Source of the DNA: Lucifuga dentata
Lineage: Eukaryota; Chordata; Actinopteri; Ophidiiformes; Bythitidae
Assembly (NCBI GenBank): GCA_014773175.1
Contig: VXCM01000706.1
Span: forward strand, 62,001-126,000
Length of the DNA: 64,000 bases
Direction: 5' to 3'
Part shown: in pieces, positions 1-12,900 of the stretch
Position numbering within the stretch: the first letter of the stretch is position 1
Layout of the letters: each line of letters opens with the position of its first letter
Made by a program: the position numbers and the translations under genes
The notes under the pieces: model-generated
What the model saw: only the letters and a program-made list of their open reading frames with translations
What the model was told of the DNA's origin: nothing
Database searches by the model: none

Positions 1-2189
1 AAGTTTTCAAAGTCCTATGAATAATTTCTAGTATTCAGAGCCAAATGATTGCACAGATGGAGCAATTCTGTGAGATACCAATGGCTGTGCAGATATTAGC
101 CTGTACAATACCATGATCAGCTTTCAAATGACACGATGAAGAATGACTTTTAAAAGAAACAGATTAATTTTTTTTTTTTTTTTTTTTTTAATGTGTGAGT
201 TCTCCCAGGAAAGCATGTGGTCGATTGATTATTACTCATTGATGCTGAACTGATATTTGCCTTGCATTGTAATTCATTCTCCATGTTCCCTGAAACATGA
301 GTGAGTGTTGCCTAAACCTATTTAATCAGGATTTAATACAACATTTTGGGTAATCTCTCCCTAACCTTTATTTCTGCAGTATGGTCTGACTAAGCATGAA
401 TGTACCTTTTTCTAATTTTGGACACAATATTTTGCCATGGGACACAGAGCAGCTCTACAGCTACAAGTCCTGATCAAAGTCAAATAAGCAGTACTTGCTG
501 AGGTTAGGGAGTAAAATTCCCACCTCAAGATTTATATTTGAATTTTGATTTTTTTTTTTTTTTAACTTTTATCTCTGGTCACCTATTTTTTTTTTAATGA
601 CTTTGATTACGAGAAAGGACCTATTCTGATTAATGTAATAAAGGCATAAAAAGAGCCTTCACTTCCACTGAATTCAAACGACTATATCAGATGTAGAGAA
701 TATTGGCCCAAGCCAACAAAATGCTAAATATTAAACACTCATTCACACAATGCATTTAATACACAACAGGACTTGCACTCAGCTGTCTCTTATCCTTGCC
801 AGGTTTTTTTCCCCCCCCAGCAAGAAGTATTTTGTCCAATGCCCCCATAAACAATAAAACCCGGCATGCATGGATTTTACTGCCCACCTTCAGAGACTGT
901 TTTTGTTCTTTGTTTCAAAATGACGGAATTGCATTTTTTAAATGGTTGTGGGTTGAAAGGCAGTCATGGTGGTTTGAGGGGTGAGACTGTTTGTCCAGTG
1001 GCAATGGTATGTCTCTCTGCTCTCAGCTGAGGAGAATAACAATGATTTAAGGCATAATCAGTTCTACACAGCTACGGCTCTTTTTGTATTGAAGTGGGCT
1101 GAGTGGAGGATTTGCTGGAATAGCCACAAAATATAAACACAAGCCTAAAACATTATTACATGAACTTACACAAAATATGAATAAGTAAAACTTTATTTAT
1201 ACTTGTCAAAACTTGAGTGTGCAGCACAATAAATTTAGCAGGTTTTTAATCAAATAAACGCTTGGCACCTTAACACAGAACCTGACAGAAACAAAAGTCA
1301 GCAGAAATCTGAATAATGTGCCTTAGAAAAACAGATTTTAAGTCAGTAAGCACTCCACATAGTTTGCTGACCTGACCCTTTGAGGGACACCATTCAATAA
1401 CCTAGAAGCCAGGACAGCGAAAAGCATGATCACCTCTTCTCTTAAGCTTTACTTGTGATACTAGAGATGTCTACATTTCCTGAAGGAAATGTAATGTGTG
1501 CTTGCATTTTGCCGGGACTTCCTGTGCACAGCGGGTTACATTAGAAAAAGTAAATCATGAGATATGGCATGTTTTGTAGTCCATATCTGAGTGTATGTGT
1601 GTGCACACTGTGAGTGTGTGTGTGTGTGTGTGTGTCAGGATTAATTTTCTCCACTATTTGGCAAATTAAGGAAAAGCATTACTTTAAGATAACAAGCAAG
1701 TTCTGTATGGTACTTTAAATAACCAGTCTTCAATTTGAGATGCTGTGCTGATACATTTAAAGCAAATCAGCCACAAGGCTAGCAAAACCTCTTGTTTCCA
1801 TGAATTAAATTCCACTTATTAATTACAAAAAATATCAAATGTCAATATCATTAGCTGCTAATTTGGTCATTAAATACTCAAGTTAATATTAATTTCACAG
1901 TTAGTAATACAGGTATTCTTTAGCATAAAGATCAACTTACCAAGACAGTTTCTCCTCAAGAACTTTGTAGACAAAATGTAAGAAATTCAACCACAAAATG
2001 CGAGAAATTCATCCATAAAATGCAAGAAATTGAGCCAGGATTACAAATTTGTCAAAGTTATAAAATTTGTCAACGTTATAAAACTAACTGAAGAAGAGGG
2101 AATTAAACCCTTAAGCAAAAATATGCCTAATAATGTAAGCTTATTCAATTACAGTTCAGCACATATGCAAATGAACATGTAACACTGGA

Positions 2190-3770
2190 TATTGTAGCAT
2201 GCACACCAACATCCACAGAGTACTGAACCTTTAACACACCAACTCAAGCATGAGCCATCAAATTAACTGACAAGAGACTGAATTAAAAGCATCTGCTTCA
2301 GTTCAACAAAAAGCCACAGAGCAGCAACACAANCAAGAGACTGAATTAAAAGCATCTGCTTCAGTTCAACAAAAAGCCACAGAGCAGCAACACAACTCAA
2401 CACAACTTCAAGTGTGTGCAGCACAAACACAGTAAAATGCATAGCAACAATACTGCATTAAAAACAAACAAAGGCAAATACAGTTCAAGTAAAAAATGAA
2501 GTTGTTCTTACCTTTGTCATCTTCTTTCTGGTTGTGCAGGAGCAATTTCTGCTGCTTCCATTGAGAGCACGAGTGAATGTGTGTGTAAGTGTGAGTTTTG
2601 GCAGCAAAACTCCACAGTTTAAAAACCATCAGCAGAAAGCAGTTCAACACCCACAGACCAGCAACACAACACAGGCAATTACTTGTAAGTGTTGGATTCA
2701 GCAGGCTGAACTGCTAATAAAGCAGCAACTATTGCCAATAATGACAATTTTGCCAACAGGTTAGCATGCATGTTTATAAGACAAAACCTTACGAACCAAA
2801 GTCTGAACCTTTTCACATTAGCAACTAAAATGCGTCAAACAACCATAAACACAAATCATTCCATAAGCAGCTTAAATAATTAACAAAAAAGTTCTTACCT
2901 TTTCTTATTTTTGGCCTCTTGCGGAAGATTTCCAGCTATAGTTGTGTGTGCATATTAGCATATTAGCAACAAGTTTAAAACCAATTCAGCAGAAAGCAGA
3001 CCAGCAACCAAACCAGACCAGCAACTCATGAAAGCACGTCAAACCCAGCATATTGTAACTTTGCCTAGTAGGGCAGCATTAAACCACTTTACAAAAGCCA
3101 GCATTATAACAGAGCAACAACAACATAAAAAAAACATTAAATCAACAAAGTGTTTAGTGTAGCATTTGTTGCATTCACCCTACTAAAATGCTGCATGTTA
3201 TCAACCAAGATGAAACGTGACCCAAAATCTGAATCTTTTCACACACAGCAACTCAAATGTCAAACAAGAAACTCATTTGCACTATTTAAGCATGTGTAAC
3301 CAAAGATACACACTACATGCAGTTTAAGTTAAAAAATAGAGAGGATGATTTCCACTTAACTGTCCTGGCTTTTTGTGCGTGCGTATTAGCGGCAATATTC
3401 GACAGTCTATAAACAATTCAGCAGAAAGCAAAACAGTAACCAAAACAGTAGCAACACACGAAAGCATGTATAACATCATATTGTAGCATTTAGCCAGTAG
3501 CAGCGTAGTGCAGCATGGCGTAGTGAATGTGCATTTAACATTTTTAAAACACTCTTCAAAAACCAGCATGACACAATGAGCAACACAACAGGCCACACTG
3601 AAGTGCTGCTCAAGTACCTGCTAACAATAAGCAGCTACTACATTGCTAGCACAAACAACACAGAGCACATGTTGCTAACAGGTTAGCATGCATGTTAAAG
3701 CGAGACAAAACCATATGGACCGAAGTCCGAGCCCATGACAGCAACTTAAACACAACCAAAACTACCACTT
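2190..3770 (+). repeat. Diverged tandem array of about 0.4-0.6 kb units
   Basis: Four diverged copies can be traced by an anchor of the form gtctgaaccttttcacat...gcaactaaa at about 2221, 2803, 3225 and 3727, and by a second anchor (attcagcagaaagc) at about 2620, 2984 and 3417. Two copies share aacaggttagcatgcatgtt (2757 and 3677). A 62-base block at 2271-2332 recurs after an N at 2334-2395, but that part is an assembly artefact. Confidence 0.7.
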
Positions 3771-3884
3771 ATCCACCAAACCCTGAACTGACAGCAACAA
3801 TTTCAGAGTTCAACAAACAAAATGCTGTTGGTATATGGGGTATATTTCCATTTTCTACAGCCGTATTTTTGAGAGGAGGGCATT

Positions 3885-3966
3885 CAGAATCAGAATCAGA
3901 ATTCTTTTATTCGCCAAATACAAGTGCACAAGGAATTTCTCTTGGTGCATGGTGTCAGAAATGGCA
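3885..3966 (+). repeat. Retroelement 3'-end-like fragment
   Basis: cagaatcagaatcagaattc is followed by ttttattcgccaaatacaag and gcacaaggaatttctcttgg. This combination resembles truncated retroelement ends common in fish genomes. The parent family is not certain. Confidence 0.5.
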
Positions 3967-6900
3967 TGCTCGCTGTTGATGCTACCAATAAATAAATAAA
4001 TAATTGTAAAAGACTTTTAATGCAGGAGTTACTACAACTTGATCCATCCTACTGCACAACATTTTCTTTTTTTAATTTCTACTTATTTATTTATTTATGG
4101 GTGGCTTCCATAGAATTGGTCAATCAACATATACATTCTTGTAATGATGTCACATGGACTTTCTGTCGTGGTTATTATTGGTTACTAGTCTTGTGTCACT
4201 ATAGAAGGCTTTGCCCAAAAATTCAAATGTGAGAAAGTGGTGCAAAAACAATTCCACCTTGGAGTACTGTAGTGCAGTGGGGTCATTATTGATTATTGTT
4301 ATGGTGGCTCAGCACCATGGAAGCGCTTAGCACCACCTACTGTCACCACACCCCCTGATTAAAATACGTTCCCGGGGCTATGTATAAAAGTGATTGAATG
4401 AATCTAGAAGACCTACTCAGATGAACTGTGTGCTCTTGCAGACCTATATGAACTCACCAATTCACTGATATAAAACTGAACCAAGTTGTTTAAGGCTTTA
4501 TAAGTAATAACTACAATTTTAAATGACCTGCTACTTGAATGAAGCCAGGACAGGGAATTCTTAGTTGTTGTTGCTTGATAATTCTGTACTAATTGTAACC
4601 AAGAGCCAGCTTCTTAACAAAGAGAGTGTTACAAAAGTCAGGAAAAACAGAATAGAAAAAGTAATGATAAAGGGTGCCCAATTTATGAAATCTGTTTAGG
4701 ACCAAAGACAAGGACTTCGTTTTGTTGTGGTTTAACTGTAGAAGGAAAGGCATCCTATGTATTTCAGGGTGATTTAGAGTTTGGATCATCATTGGTCAGT
4801 ACATCTTGGGTTCATTTGCATCTACATTTACTGGTGATTAAGCACAATTTCACAAAACGCAGCGTACCTCTTCGCTGTGTTGACGTCTTCTTTCACACGG
4901 ACATTTCTGCAGCTCTCACAACTGAGAGCTTGCATACAGAAAGGAAACAACAAAATGACAAGCATAAAAAGAAGGTAGCAGTGACACAAGGAGGTAGGCC
5001 TGAATAGTGAACATGCAGGATATGAGATCAGCAGTTTTCTTATAAGCATACAAAGCAAGAACAGTTCTCTGTCTGCTCTTAAAGAAATGCAGAGTAAAGA
5101 GCCAACACTCAATGTCTCTTCTCATTCACACAGCCTTCCTGCACTCCATGGTTGTTTTGAAAGGTGATGAAGCCTCTTCAAATCTTAATATCCAATTAGG
5201 CCATGCTACTGAGAGAGTGCTCATCGCTCATTCTGTATTAGAACATATTATTTCCACAGTTACATCTGTAGTTCTTGTCATTGCAATGACAGCTAATCAA
5301 TTTAGATTTAATGCTGTGGATTCTATTGCAGGCTGCAATTGTAAATTTCATCAGTCTGTGTGTCAATGTGGGCCAGATGTGTATGTGTATATGAGTGTTT
5401 CTGTGATCATTGATATTCCATTTTATTTTAATTTATCATTTTCCTTAAATGAGTGAAATCCAACAGCAGCAATAATAAAGGAGTCAAAATTATATTAAGG
5501 TTGTGTGCTTATTCTGTGTTATTATTTCACTTTTTTTGCATATTTATACAACACAGCAATTTCTAATAATTTCTAATGTTTGTTTTCCTTGTGAATTAGT
5601 GGAACATTTTACTCCTCTGGTCTTTAAAATGTATTTAATTGAAGTTATTCCTTTGTTCAACTTCTCACAGCTCTGATACATTATGGAACCTTGACAAGGG
5701 GTTGCAAGTGCAGAGGGAGGAAGTTGGGAACCACTGATCTAGATAGAAGAGAAAAAGAGATCACTAAAGCAGCATTTAAAATGGATAAACCATGTGTGTC
5801 TATTTTGGATAACAAGTTATTTCCTGATCTGGACTGACTGACCAGAGTAAACTAACATGGTTTGTAAATGCACAGGCAGCAGTTAGAAAGATGCATGGAC
5901 CACTGAAGCTCTCATGACTTCCAGTGTAGTCAGCAACACTGTCAACTATGTGTAGGAAGTGCATTGTGTGTATGCATGCTTGCATCTGTGTGAATAATTG
6001 ACAGTCTATTTACATGGCTATCCTGCAGACTGTAGGTTCATCGAGTAATAAAATGGAAATGTAATCACCTCATCCTGCAGCCAAACGAAAATTAATCACA
6101 GTGCTTTCCCTAGAATCTGCTTGTTGCAGAAATTCATGGTCCACCTTTGAAACTCTGAAACACTCTATTAATCCTGGGTTGAAAAATAAATATCATTAAT
6201 GCATAGTATCTTAAAGAATATATATAACATTAACTTGCTGTTTTAATTAATGTTGTTATTATTAACAAGAAAGAGTGAAATCAGCTATGTGTGCAACAAA
6301 GCTCGCCACAGTGCCTCTTGGTGAGTGGGTGCAGGTAGGAATCTGGTCTGTTTTCTCTGTATGCCACACACAGATTTCTGATACCAAGTAAGACACACTA
6401 TGGATAGCTGTTGTGCAATGGTTTTACCACAGATGGGTTCAAATGTGATAAACATACTGTCATTTTTGATCTTAATGGTGATATGATACTTGATTTCAAT
6501 TTTAAATGTAACACTCAGGGGGTAATTGTGTGATAGTTTGTTAAAGAGGAGATTGTCAATAATGTGTCTAATCCATTGTAAAACAAAACTTTCTAAAATG
6601 TCTATCACACAAGGAGTAAACACTTCTAGTGTGAAGTTGTGTATAAAATACAAAAGAAAATACTTAACTGTTGCAATGCTATTCAAAACATTATTTAACA
6701 GTGTTCTATAATTATGGTAAATGGACCTAAAGTGATACTAAATTAATATTTTTGTATTATTCTCATAGCAGGCTATGCAGTGTTGTCTGGGGATTTGGGG
6801 ACAAGGTGATGTGTTTCTGTTACATATACAAAATAAATAGGAATATATATTGAATATAGGAAATAAAGTCTGTTGCTCACAATTCAGACATTTTACAGTT

Positions 6901-7055
6901 TTCTCCCATGAGATTTTCCATCAAAATATCCATATTTTCATTACAGATAGGTTGACAGGTATGTCCAAATATCCACTGTAAGTGCCTGTGTGTTACTTGA
7001 TGGCTTTTCCAATTCCATCATCCGCCTGCTCCAAGTTTTCCAAAGGAAACCATAG

Positions 7056-7084
7056 TTAACTGCTAACTGCCAGTTAGCAGTTAA
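7056..7084. repeat. Perfect 14-bp inverted repeat
   Basis: ttaactgctaactg and cagttagcagttaa are exact reverse complements separated by one base. Confidence 0.95.
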
Positions 7085-7786
7085 AAAACAAGAGGGGTTG
7101 TTATACATACATTATAACTCCAGTTCTCTGAGCACAGTCAGTGCTCTCAAACAGGTCTTACAGGCTTGACAGCTCTGAATGTGACTAGTAGAAATTTGCA
7201 TCTACTTGCACTTATTATTGCATAATGGTCATTATAGCTGCTACTTTCCATCAGCCATGCCCAGAGGCAAGCTACCTTGCTGATCTCTTTGCATATCGCC
7301 ATTAAATCCAACATGTCTCTCAAGAAAGTGACATAACACAGCTCTATTTTGGTGTGCTGAGAGACATACACTTGGAGAAAATGAGAGCTGGGTAATGCAT
7401 CCACTTTTGAGTCATGATAGCCATGCATCCAGCGCCAGGCAACAACATGCACATTTCAATGCACAGCTCTTTATTTGTAGTAGTTGTCAATGGAACCTGA
7501 TAACCCAGGTTTACATGCGATATTATATAGCAATTGTGGCGTACGGACAACATAAGCAATATTGCTCACATAATCACTTACATACTTTTTGTCAATCTAG
7601 AAGATTAAATACTTTTCCAATAGATGGCATCAAATCACCTAAAAAGAGCTATTAAAGAAACAGTTGTAAGATATTTTAATTCACTGTGCATTTTACTGTT
7701 ATGCTAGCAGCTAATTTGTAATTACAGCTGTGTTGTTTCAAATTATTAGTATCTCACATTACAATAAAACTATTCTTCTTTTTCAG

Positions 7787-7847
7787 ATTAGAAGACGAAG
7801 ACCCACACCTGCTACTTTAGTGGCATCCAGTGATCAGTCATCACCTG
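7787..7847 (+). CDS. ppp1r1a: PPP1R1A exon with the PKA site
   Basis: The acceptor is tttcag and the donor G|gtgagg. The 61 bases encode [20 protein letters not shown] plus one base of the next Glu codon. The threonine in RRRRPTP is the residue whose phosphorylation turns inhibitor-1 into a PP1 inhibitor (Thr35 in mammals). The exon starts in phase 0, which the missing first exon must match. A (CT)n run follows 14 bases into the intron. Confidence 0.92.
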
Positions 7848-7855
7848 GTGAGGCA

Positions 7856-7907
<52 letters not shown>

Positions 7908-9925
7908 ACTCATTCACTTACTCATAAAATTGTATAATTCCAAACATTTCTCCTGTATAATCCTTAATTAAATTAGTATCCCAACTCTATTATACCCTAT
8001 AAATAATTTGTCCTGTTGCATTAGTGCTAGTAAAATAGCCCAGTGTGTCTCCTCTCATGGGATCGTAATGATCAAACACAACATCCCACCTCTAGAGAGT
8101 TCTCCTGTTCTATGAGTCATTAATTGGTTCCGTGCTTCCCTCCCTGCCTCTCTAGTATCACCCACTACAGAATTAAGACATGGCCAACTGGGAATATGCA
8201 ACAAAGGGTGATGCTCTGACTATTGGCTGTAGATTTGCTTGTGAACAATTTGTCCAGCACCCATGCGTTGACATGCGTATGATTATGTGTGTCTGCGCCA
8301 GTTTCAGTAATTGGACACACTACACTATGAAATATCTCAGAGTTACCCTTGGTCTTTGAAAGAAAATGCAGTGAGAAACTTCAATCCACCCAGTTTAGCA
8401 GATCAGAAAGAGAGAAAAGAAAAAGAGAAAACAGCATGAGAAATACTTTGTGAAGTGAAGAAATGGGGACATGGAAAGACAAAGACAGTGAAAGACAATC
8501 AAAAGAATTTTTGAAAATGGAGAGACAGGAAAAGAGAACATGAAAGATCTAAGAGATTTATTATTAACAGCTAATGGTCCATAGCAGAACTGTGATGAAG
8601 AGCTTGAGAATGGTTTTGGATAAAAGAAGAGACCGTGTTGTGTTTGGCAAAATGTCATTATGAGAAACAATCATGCCATGGATAGGCTCAAGACAGAAAT
8701 ACAAAATAAGTGCAGACATCAAAACAAAATTAAACTGACAGGGAGACTGAAGCAGTGAACATCAGAGACGAATACAGACATCAAGTCAGAAACAGAGAGA
8801 GAAAAAGAAACAGAGAGAAGGGGGAGGGGAGAAATAGATATGATGATGAGGAAGAGGAGATGTGCTGGTGCAGTAATGGTGTGCCCCACATCAGACAGAG
8901 CCCTGCATTATTTAATGCTGTGCAGATTGATCCTTGTGTATAGTGCATCAGAGGAATAACCACAGACACACGAGCAGCTATAATGCAGACTATGGGAAAA
9001 ATAATGAGGAAGCAGAAATTATGTCAAGAACGAGGCTGCATCTCCAATTCAAGCAACCAAAAAAGGGATAAAGATGAAACTGGAATTTGGGACATTTCAT
9101 GTCACTGATTGGTGCAAAAAAATTTGGTGGAAACTAAAATAGAAAGGTTTTTTTTTTTTTTTTTNGTTTTTTTTTTTTTTTTTCCTCCTTTCCTGGGGAA
9201 TAAGATGCTATACTGTGGCGTTGCCTAATTTGTTGCTATTCTGACATTTTCACCAGGGTTGCCAAATAATCACATCACCAGGGTCGGGTTGCCAAATAAT
9301 CACATTACCATGTAAAATGACCACACATTATGTATTGAGGTCTTTTATTTCCACATGCACCAGCAGCAGAATAGAACACAGAGAAGAACATACTGTATGT
9401 CTGCCTTGGATATGAGCAACAAAACGGACTGTGGTCTGTCCAGTAACTCATGCCACTGAACCGACGTGCATGACAGCTAGAACCGATAGACCTAAATGGA
9501 ATGCAGCCATTGTTAAAGATACTAATTACATGAGTTTGAGAAGTCAAGATGTCCGAAGATTTGTTGGCAGCTCAGAAATTTAGTTTTTACATGTCCACTT
9601 TTTTTCAGGCCAAATTGGGTTCTTCAGAAACTACACTTAGCAAAAAAATAATTTGAAAATGAATTAGTGTATTTTTGTAACAAAAACTAGATGGAAAGAT
9701 TTTATTAATAGTCTGTGTGGCAGTACCAGTGTTTCTTGTTTGCCAAAATGTCTATGATTTTTAATATGGGTTTATTGCTGTCACTCTTTGCTTATGTGTT
9801 GTTTTTTGTCTTGGTCTGTTGTGTCATGGGGTTTTAGACTCTTTGGTGTTTCACAGATTAAACCACTGCACTGCTTACACTGTCATTTAAAGGCTATTTG
9901 ACATATGGCACATTGTTTTATGTTG

Positions 9926-9961
<36 letters not shown>

Positions 9962-12900
9962 ATATTAAACTCTGTGAAACCCAAGGCCCATTCATTAAAT
10001 AAATGCAATATGACTGATTTCTTCTTTTTGAATAATCATTTTGCTATTTTTAGGTATATTTTTGTCTTTAGTTACACAGATATTGCAATGCATGACAGTT
10101 GAATGTCTTGCAGTATATCACATACAGTGGAATTGCTCATGTTATGATACAATTATCCTGTGTAAAATAGTGTGATGCTGAATTATGAGTTAACTGTGAT
10201 TCCCACTATAATTTCTACATCCCCCCCGCTTTTTTTTTTTTTTTTTTTTNTTTTTTTTTTTTTTTTTTTTACAAGAGAATAAATTGCATTTACATTTTTG
10301 CTATCTTCACATAGAAAAAGTAGTGTATAACAACGTAATAGGCCTCCCACTCTCTTTGTGTGATTTCTTTAAGGGATATTATCTGTATCATCAGGCAGAA
10401 ATAGTCAGCAACCACTTTATTAAATTAACTACGGTGGTGGAGGGAAAGAACAATGCTTTCTTTAAAATTGTACTTAATAGCCGGAAATACGATAAATCTC
10501 ATTAGTGCTGAGAAGGACAGAGTCTTCTCATTGTCTCTCACTCATTTTGCTGCACAGCACCTATAAAACCAGCCACAGCAGACAGTTGAATTAGACAGGC
10601 TTGATTGAATAAAATGGAGCCAGAAGACCCCATTTGTTGTCACCTGGCTCAGTGACAGACAGTCAGTTGGGAGCTGCAGTGACAGACTCATCTGCTGGAA
10701 GGACATTTGATTGTTCTTTTCTCTGACTCATGGACCACAGATGGGTGTGAAACACAGACAAAGAAATCTGAATATCTGCCATGTGCAAGCCACATTTCAC
10801 GTTTCTTCACCCAAATTATATATTTTTTTTTAATCCAGAAAAAAACTTTTTTTTCAAGCATTCATTTACTCACATATTTACTTACTTACTGCTTTTACTG
10901 GAGGTTTTCAATATTTTAAGATACCTCAATCCTAACCAACATTTTAAATTAAAATAAAACAGAGACGTCAGTTCCACTTTCATTCCATCTATGGTGCACA
11001 AACATGCTTATAATCATCATCTGCAAAATTACAGAATCTCTATTTTAGATATTGTAGGGTCACGCAAGCCATTTCTTATTCCTAATTACAGAAGCTACTT
11101 TGACTCTTTGATACCAACATGTTTTAGATTATAAAGATACTAAAAACACAGTAACCAGGCTTTAAATAGGGTTCCCATTCCTTAAAGGTGGATTGTTTTT
11201 TTTTGTTTTGTTTTATTTTGTTTTGTTTCTATTTCAAAATTTCACCCTGGCTGATGACTTTTTTTTATTGCTGTAAAATGTGCAGATCAACAAAATCCAT
11301 GGCATTTGTATGGTCCTGTACTCAAACTGTTGAGGTGCTAAAAATAAGACTCAGTTTGTGCATGCTTGTAAACATGCATATCCTAAAAGATGAAAGCTTC
11401 ATGAAATGAAATTCAGAGGTTTTTGTGTCAGGTTTTATGCCCCACTGGGTTTGTATTTGGTGCAGAGAAAGTGATGAATAAAGAAACAAGCACATCACTT
11501 GGCATTTTGAACAGCCTAGTGCATTCTTTTAAGTAGGAATTATATGCACACACACATACACACACACACATACACATAGAGTGCTGGTGCCTAGGGATGC
11601 ATAGGTTGCCAAGCAACAAGGTGGTGTCCTAGAAAAAAGTTCTTAGGCTGCAAACTGAGTTGTATGCGGGTTCAACAAAGACTATTGATCACAGTTAATG
11701 TTTTTACTGTATGCCAATCGAATGGTCTTTTTCTGTTTTAGCCCTCTATAGTGAGCACAGGATCACGTTTCACAAATTGATTATGGCATAGCAACTTTTT
11801 TTTTCCATCTGGAGTCATGTGACCATCATGTCTACACTGATTGTGGATATAAGCTGTAATTATAGCAGTGTATAAATCTATCAACATCCCAAGAAATATA
11901 TAACTGTGATGTTGTTTTTGATTTTCTTGTCCTCATAAACAAACACAAGAGATTTAAAATGCTATATTAGTCTGTGCTGCTCATTTTGCACACACTGTAG
12001 CTGCATTTACTATGAATTATCCCAGATGCAGTAAACATTTCAATATGCTACACATTTATTTCCCTTTAGGGGGTTTAGATTAACAGTTTGCAACATTATA
12101 TCATCAGCAGCAGTTAACTTTATGTAAAGGTCCATTAGGAAGATGATGAGGGTGGATTATCATCTCCCGAATCTGCGTTTTTAATTATAGGTGATAGTGT
12201 CAAATAAAAAAAAAATATATATATGTATATGTTCCACCCACCATGCACCACCCACAGCAGCAGCACTCCAACTACATACTGAAGAGATCAACCGTGTTAT
12301 TATAGCTAATATTCAGACTACATAATATGTGTGTTTATGGCTACAGGTTGGGTGGCACATTTTGTTTTATCTATACTGTTTGTGTTTTAAATTTAGTAAT
12401 TTTTGCTTTATTATATACAGTACATAACTCCTTATATCTTCTTACAGAAATAGATGAAGATCGTCTCCCAAACCAATTGTACAAGGTAAAGATACTGTGT
12501 AATTTATGCTTTATGGCTAAAAAGTAACTTTTAATGAAATAAGACAAGAGAATTATATGATTCCTCCTATTTTGTCTCTTCTGCAAGGTGCTCCCTGTGC
12601 AGCTGACTTGTGTTGATATTTTGCAGGCAGCCTTGTTGAACTCCCCGAGGCAACGGAGAAAAGGCCAAAAGGGGACACCAACAATGAAAGGTAAAGTCAT
12701 TTATGTTCTGTCATTAAATGCAGCACAGTGTTGTCATTTTGTGTGTGACATCCTGTTGTTGCTACCCATGAAGCGACCACAAAACGTTTTTACTAAAGGA
12801 TTTCAGCTTCTTTACTTCACTCTGTGAATGTTCACAAGCTGTGATAAAGGCTGCTGTTACCTTTACTTTGCCCTGTACAAGAAACCTGGGAATTAGTTTC

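Larger units (their letters stand above)
1..7786. other. No exon found: upstream or intron 1 region of PPP1R1A
   Basis: I looked on the plus strand for the first coding exon of inhibitor-1, which should encode the PP1-docking KIQF motif in phase with 7787, and did not find it; it probably lies before the window. The stretch holds poly(T) runs near 168-190 and 549-563, a (TG)n run at 1613-1634, a diverged tandem repeat (about 2190-3770), a retroelement-like tail near 3885-3966, a possible hAT terminus near 5735-5745, and a perfect 14-bp inverted repeat at 7056-7084. The open frames here are short, unrelated to any protein I recognise and not flanked by a convincing exon structure. Confidence 0.7.
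7848..12447 (+). other. PPP1R1A intron between the PKA-site and EIDEDR exons
   Basis: This 4.6-kb intron holds (CT)n at 7862-7903, (TG)n at 9927-9959, poly(T) runs broken by a single N at 9165 and 10250, and a near-duplicate of about 34 bp around ttgccaaataatcacat at 9258-9308. No further exon with inhibitor-1 homology was seen. Confidence 0.7.

Noticed and set aside
2271..2395. An apparent perfect 62-bp tandem duplication
   Set aside because: It is centred on a single N, as at four other sites, and is better explained as an unmerged contig overlap.
5112..5456. A plus-strand open frame of 114 codons
   Set aside because: No recognisable protein, no splice context, and AT-rich composition like the surrounding noncoding DNA.
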